Part shown: positions 61,582 to 64,000 of the stretch, piece by piece
Layout of the letters: the number at the start of each line of letters is the position of its first letter
Position numbering within the stretch: the stretch's first letter is position 1
Assembly: GCA_023898505.1 (NCBI GenBank)
Contig: CP060226.1
Coordinates: 930,001 to 994,000, forward strand
Source: Candidatus Peribacteria bacterium
Lineage (GTDB): Bacteria > Patescibacteriota > Gracilibacteria > BD1-5 > UBA6164
Reading direction: 5' to 3'
DNA: 64,000 bases
Position numbers and translations under genes: made by a program
Notes under the pieces: model-generated
Seen by the model: only the letters and a program-made list of their open reading frames with translations
What the model was told of the DNA's origin: nothing
The model's database searches: none

Positions 61582-64000
61582 ATGGCAGAAAATGAAAACC
61601 TAAATGAAGATAATGTAAATGATGAACCAGAAGTAAGTGAAGAATGACAGGAGGAAGAAAGTACGCTAGAGCAAACGGAACTTCAAGTACCAACGGGAAT
61701 TACCTATAAATGAGATGAAGATAAAGATATCACTCATGAGATGGAAGGATGTTATCTGGATTATGCAATGAGTGTTATCGTTCAACGTGCGCTTCCAGAT
61801 ATCCGCGATGGATTGAAGCCAGTACATAGAAGAATCCTCTACTCAATGCATGAGAATGGTCTCAGATCAACAGCAAAGTTTAAAAAGTCAGCAACCGTAG
61901 TCGGTCATGTACTTGGTTCGTATCATCCGCATGGTGATAGCTCTGTATATGAGGCGATGGTTCGTATGGCGCAGGATTTCTCACTCAGATACCCACTCGT
62001 TCATGGTCAGGGAAACTTTGGGTCGATGGATGGAGATAGTGCGGCGGCATATAGGTATACGGAAGCCAAGATGACAAAGCTGGCAGAGTATATGCTCTTA
62101 GATATTGAAAAAGAAACTGTAGATTTTAGGGATAACTTTGATGCGACTAAGCAAGAGCCTTCGGTAGTTCCAACTCGTATCCCAAATCTTCTCATGAATG
62201 GAGTGATGGGTATTGCTGTTGGTATGGCAACGAATATTCCTCCACATAACCTGAATGAACTGATTGACGCGGTAGAGTATCTTCTCAAAGTTGAAGGAGA
62301 AGAAGACGTAACCGTAGAGGATTTGATGCAGTATGTGAAAGGTCCAGATTTTCCAACGGGGGGGATTGTATATGATAAAGAAGCCCTTCTCACGGCCTAT
62401 TCTACGGGAAGAGGATCAGTGATTATGCGTGGGGTAGCAACGATTGAAGAGGGAAACAAGGGAAGAAATATAATTCGTATTTCAGAAGTTCCTTTTCAGA
62501 CCAATAAATCCACATTTATTGAAAAAATTGCTGAACTCGTTCGTGATAAAAAGATTGTAGGGATTAGTGATATCCGCGATGAGTCAAATAAGGAGGGAGT
62601 GAGAATTATTATTGAGTTAAAAAAGGACTCATTTCCAAAAAAGATACTGAATCAACTGTATAAACTTACCCCACTGCAAACAAGTTTTGGATACAACATG
62701 ATTGGTCTTGGGGAAAGAGGTAGACAGCCCCATCTCTATAATCTCAAAGAGTTACTTGAAGAGTTTATTGTGCATAGAAAAGAAGTTGTAACCAGAAGAA
62801 CTCGTTATGAGTTGGCTGTGGCAGAAGCGCGTGCACATATCTTGGAAGGTCTCAAAAAAGCACTTGATTATATTGACGAGATTATTAAAACGATCAAAGC
62901 CTCAGAAACCAAAGAAGATGCAAAAAATAATTTGATGGTGAGTTTTGATCTTTCTGAAAGACAAGCAGACGCTATCTTAGAGATGAAACTTCAAAAGCTT
63001 GCAGGACTCGAAAGAAAAAAGATAGAAGATGAGCTTGCTGAGAAATTGGCACTTATTGCAGATTTAACCGATATCCTTGAAAAGCCAGAAAGAGTTGTAG
63101 CGATTATCATCGAAGAATTGGATGAAATCAAAGAGATGTTTGGAGATGAGAGAAGAACTCAGGTAAATAGTGGAAAAGTTGGAGAGTTCAATGCAAAAGA
63201 TACCATTCCAAATGAAGATATCGTTATCGTACTTTCAAAAAATAACTATATCAAACGTCTCAAGGCAAATAGCTTTAGAACGCAAAAAAGAGGAGGAAAG
63301 TGAGTAACGACGGGAGCAAAAGAGGATGATGAAATTAAGTTGATTGTTCCAACACAAAATCATAATGATCTCTTGTACTTTACTTCGAAGGGAAGAGTGT
63401 TTACGCTTCCGGCGTACGAGGTGCCAGAGACGACCAGAATTGCCAAAGGACAACCAGTGATTAACTTAGTTGCCTTGCAAAAAGATGAAGAGATTTCGGC
63501 TATTCTTGATATTACTGCGGAAAAGAGTAAGTACTTGTTCTTTGTCAGTCGTCATGGAATCGTGAAAAAGCTTGATATGGATCAGGTGAAAAACATCCGT
63601 GCCAATGGCCTCAAAGTCGTAGGAGTAAAAGATGAAGATGAGCTTATGTGGGTAAAGACTACTTCTGGAACGGATAATATCTTTATCGCAACAAAAGAAG
63701 GAAAGGCAATCCAGTTTGATGAAAATGATGTACGTCCGATGGGAAGGGCTGCTGCTGGAGTACGTGGAATCAATCTTAGAGGAGAGGATAGAGTTATCGA
63801 GGTTTCTGTAGTCGGAGAGGATAAAGAGTTTGTACTGATTGTTACAGAAAAGTGAATGGGAAAGATTACCGGAATCGAAGAATATAGAAACCAAAAGAGA
63901 TGAGGGGCAGGAGTGAAAGCAATGGCAGTCACACCAAAAACTGGGAAACTTGTTTCTGCGACAATGCTATCAGAAGAAGAAAGAAAGACAACAGATATTA
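61582..64000 (+). CDS. gyrA: DNA gyrase subunit A (3' truncated by the window)
   Basis: 806 residues visible; several TGAs. An acidic N-terminal extension of about 40 residues (two TGAs) precedes YLDYAMSVIVQRALPDIRDG. The QRDR is GSYHPHGDSSVYEAMVRMAQ, with the Ser83-equivalent kept. The catalytic Tyr is Y159 in AYRYTE. The C-terminal pinwheel starts with the GyrA box Q568-K-R-G-G-K-G574; that last Gly is the TGA at 63301. The box marks gyrase, not topoisomerase IV. Known: negative supercoiling with GyrB. Confidence 0.97.

Noticed and set aside
1..64000. CRISPR array, rRNA genes, insertion sequences, prophage
   Set aside because: No regularly spaced direct repeats, no rRNA-like stretches, no transposase, integrase or phage structural genes were seen on either strand.

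Overview
The window comes from a bacterium that reads UGA as glycine (genetic code 25), i.e. the candidate phyla Absconditabacteria (SR1) or Gracilibacteria (BD1-5) of the CPR/Patescibacteria. The evidence is direct. Most genes are broken by in-frame TGA and become full-length, recognisable proteins when TGA is read through. Many of these TGAs sit at invariant glycines: the last Gly of the GyrA box, the first Gly of the KhpB GxxG loop, S12, and L27. I annotated with TAA and TAG as the only stops. Which of the two phyla this is cannot be settled from the window. The DNA is AT-rich and most starts lack a Shine-Dalgarno sequence.

Layout. 0-5.2 kb: end of a KhpA-type KH gene, a small VirB2-like membrane protein, a divergent FtsB-like gene, a FecR-domain protein with a CHASE2 adenylate/guanylate cyclase, and a NYN nuclease-like gene. 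5.3-7.3 kb: a probable type II restriction-modification pair. 7.4-21.5 kb: a single 12.9 kb gene for a 4,289-residue secreted protein, followed by a type IV pilin-like protein with a fibrinogen-like domain. 21.5-28.0 kb (minus strand): typA and an envelope-glycan set (GT39-like, O-antigen-ligase-like, GT4). 28.3-31.0 kb: four tandem VirB2/TrbC-like proteins and an HExxH metalloprotease. 31.1-37.0 kb: rnj, a lipoprotein, pyrH, rpmH-rnpA-yidC. 37.1-43.9 kb: a surface-protein set (an LPQTG protein, a 1,112-residue unknown, a poly-Ser/DUF4215-like secreted protein). 43.9-51.2 kb: an ICMT-like methyltransferase, trpS-gmk-trmD, a zinc-ribbon membrane protein, tig, a helical-repeat-like protein, khpB. 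51.4-59.7 kb: infB, a stand-alone cyclic-nucleotide-binding protein, infA and a long ribosomal/rpoA operon. 59.8-64 kb: two odd tRNA-like fragments, an intact tRNA-Thr, a nucleotidyltransferase-GNAT fusion, and gyrA running off the end.

The most unusual signals are the tRNA half-copies carrying a 16-nt hairpin; the giant protein; the pilin-fibrinogen fusion; the sugar-nucleotidyltransferase-GNAT fusion; a TGA-rich HARE-HTH endonuclease with a methylase; a cAMP-like circuit made of a CHASE2 cyclase and a lone cNMP domain; a dispersed hairpin family of the form TCAT-stem-CTTG-stem'-ATCAT; and recurrent promoter-like sites with a 16-bp spacer. Several genes have no ordinary-code ORF of useful length: khpB, rpmA, infA, rpmJ, the endonuclease, and most of the nucleotidyltransferase.
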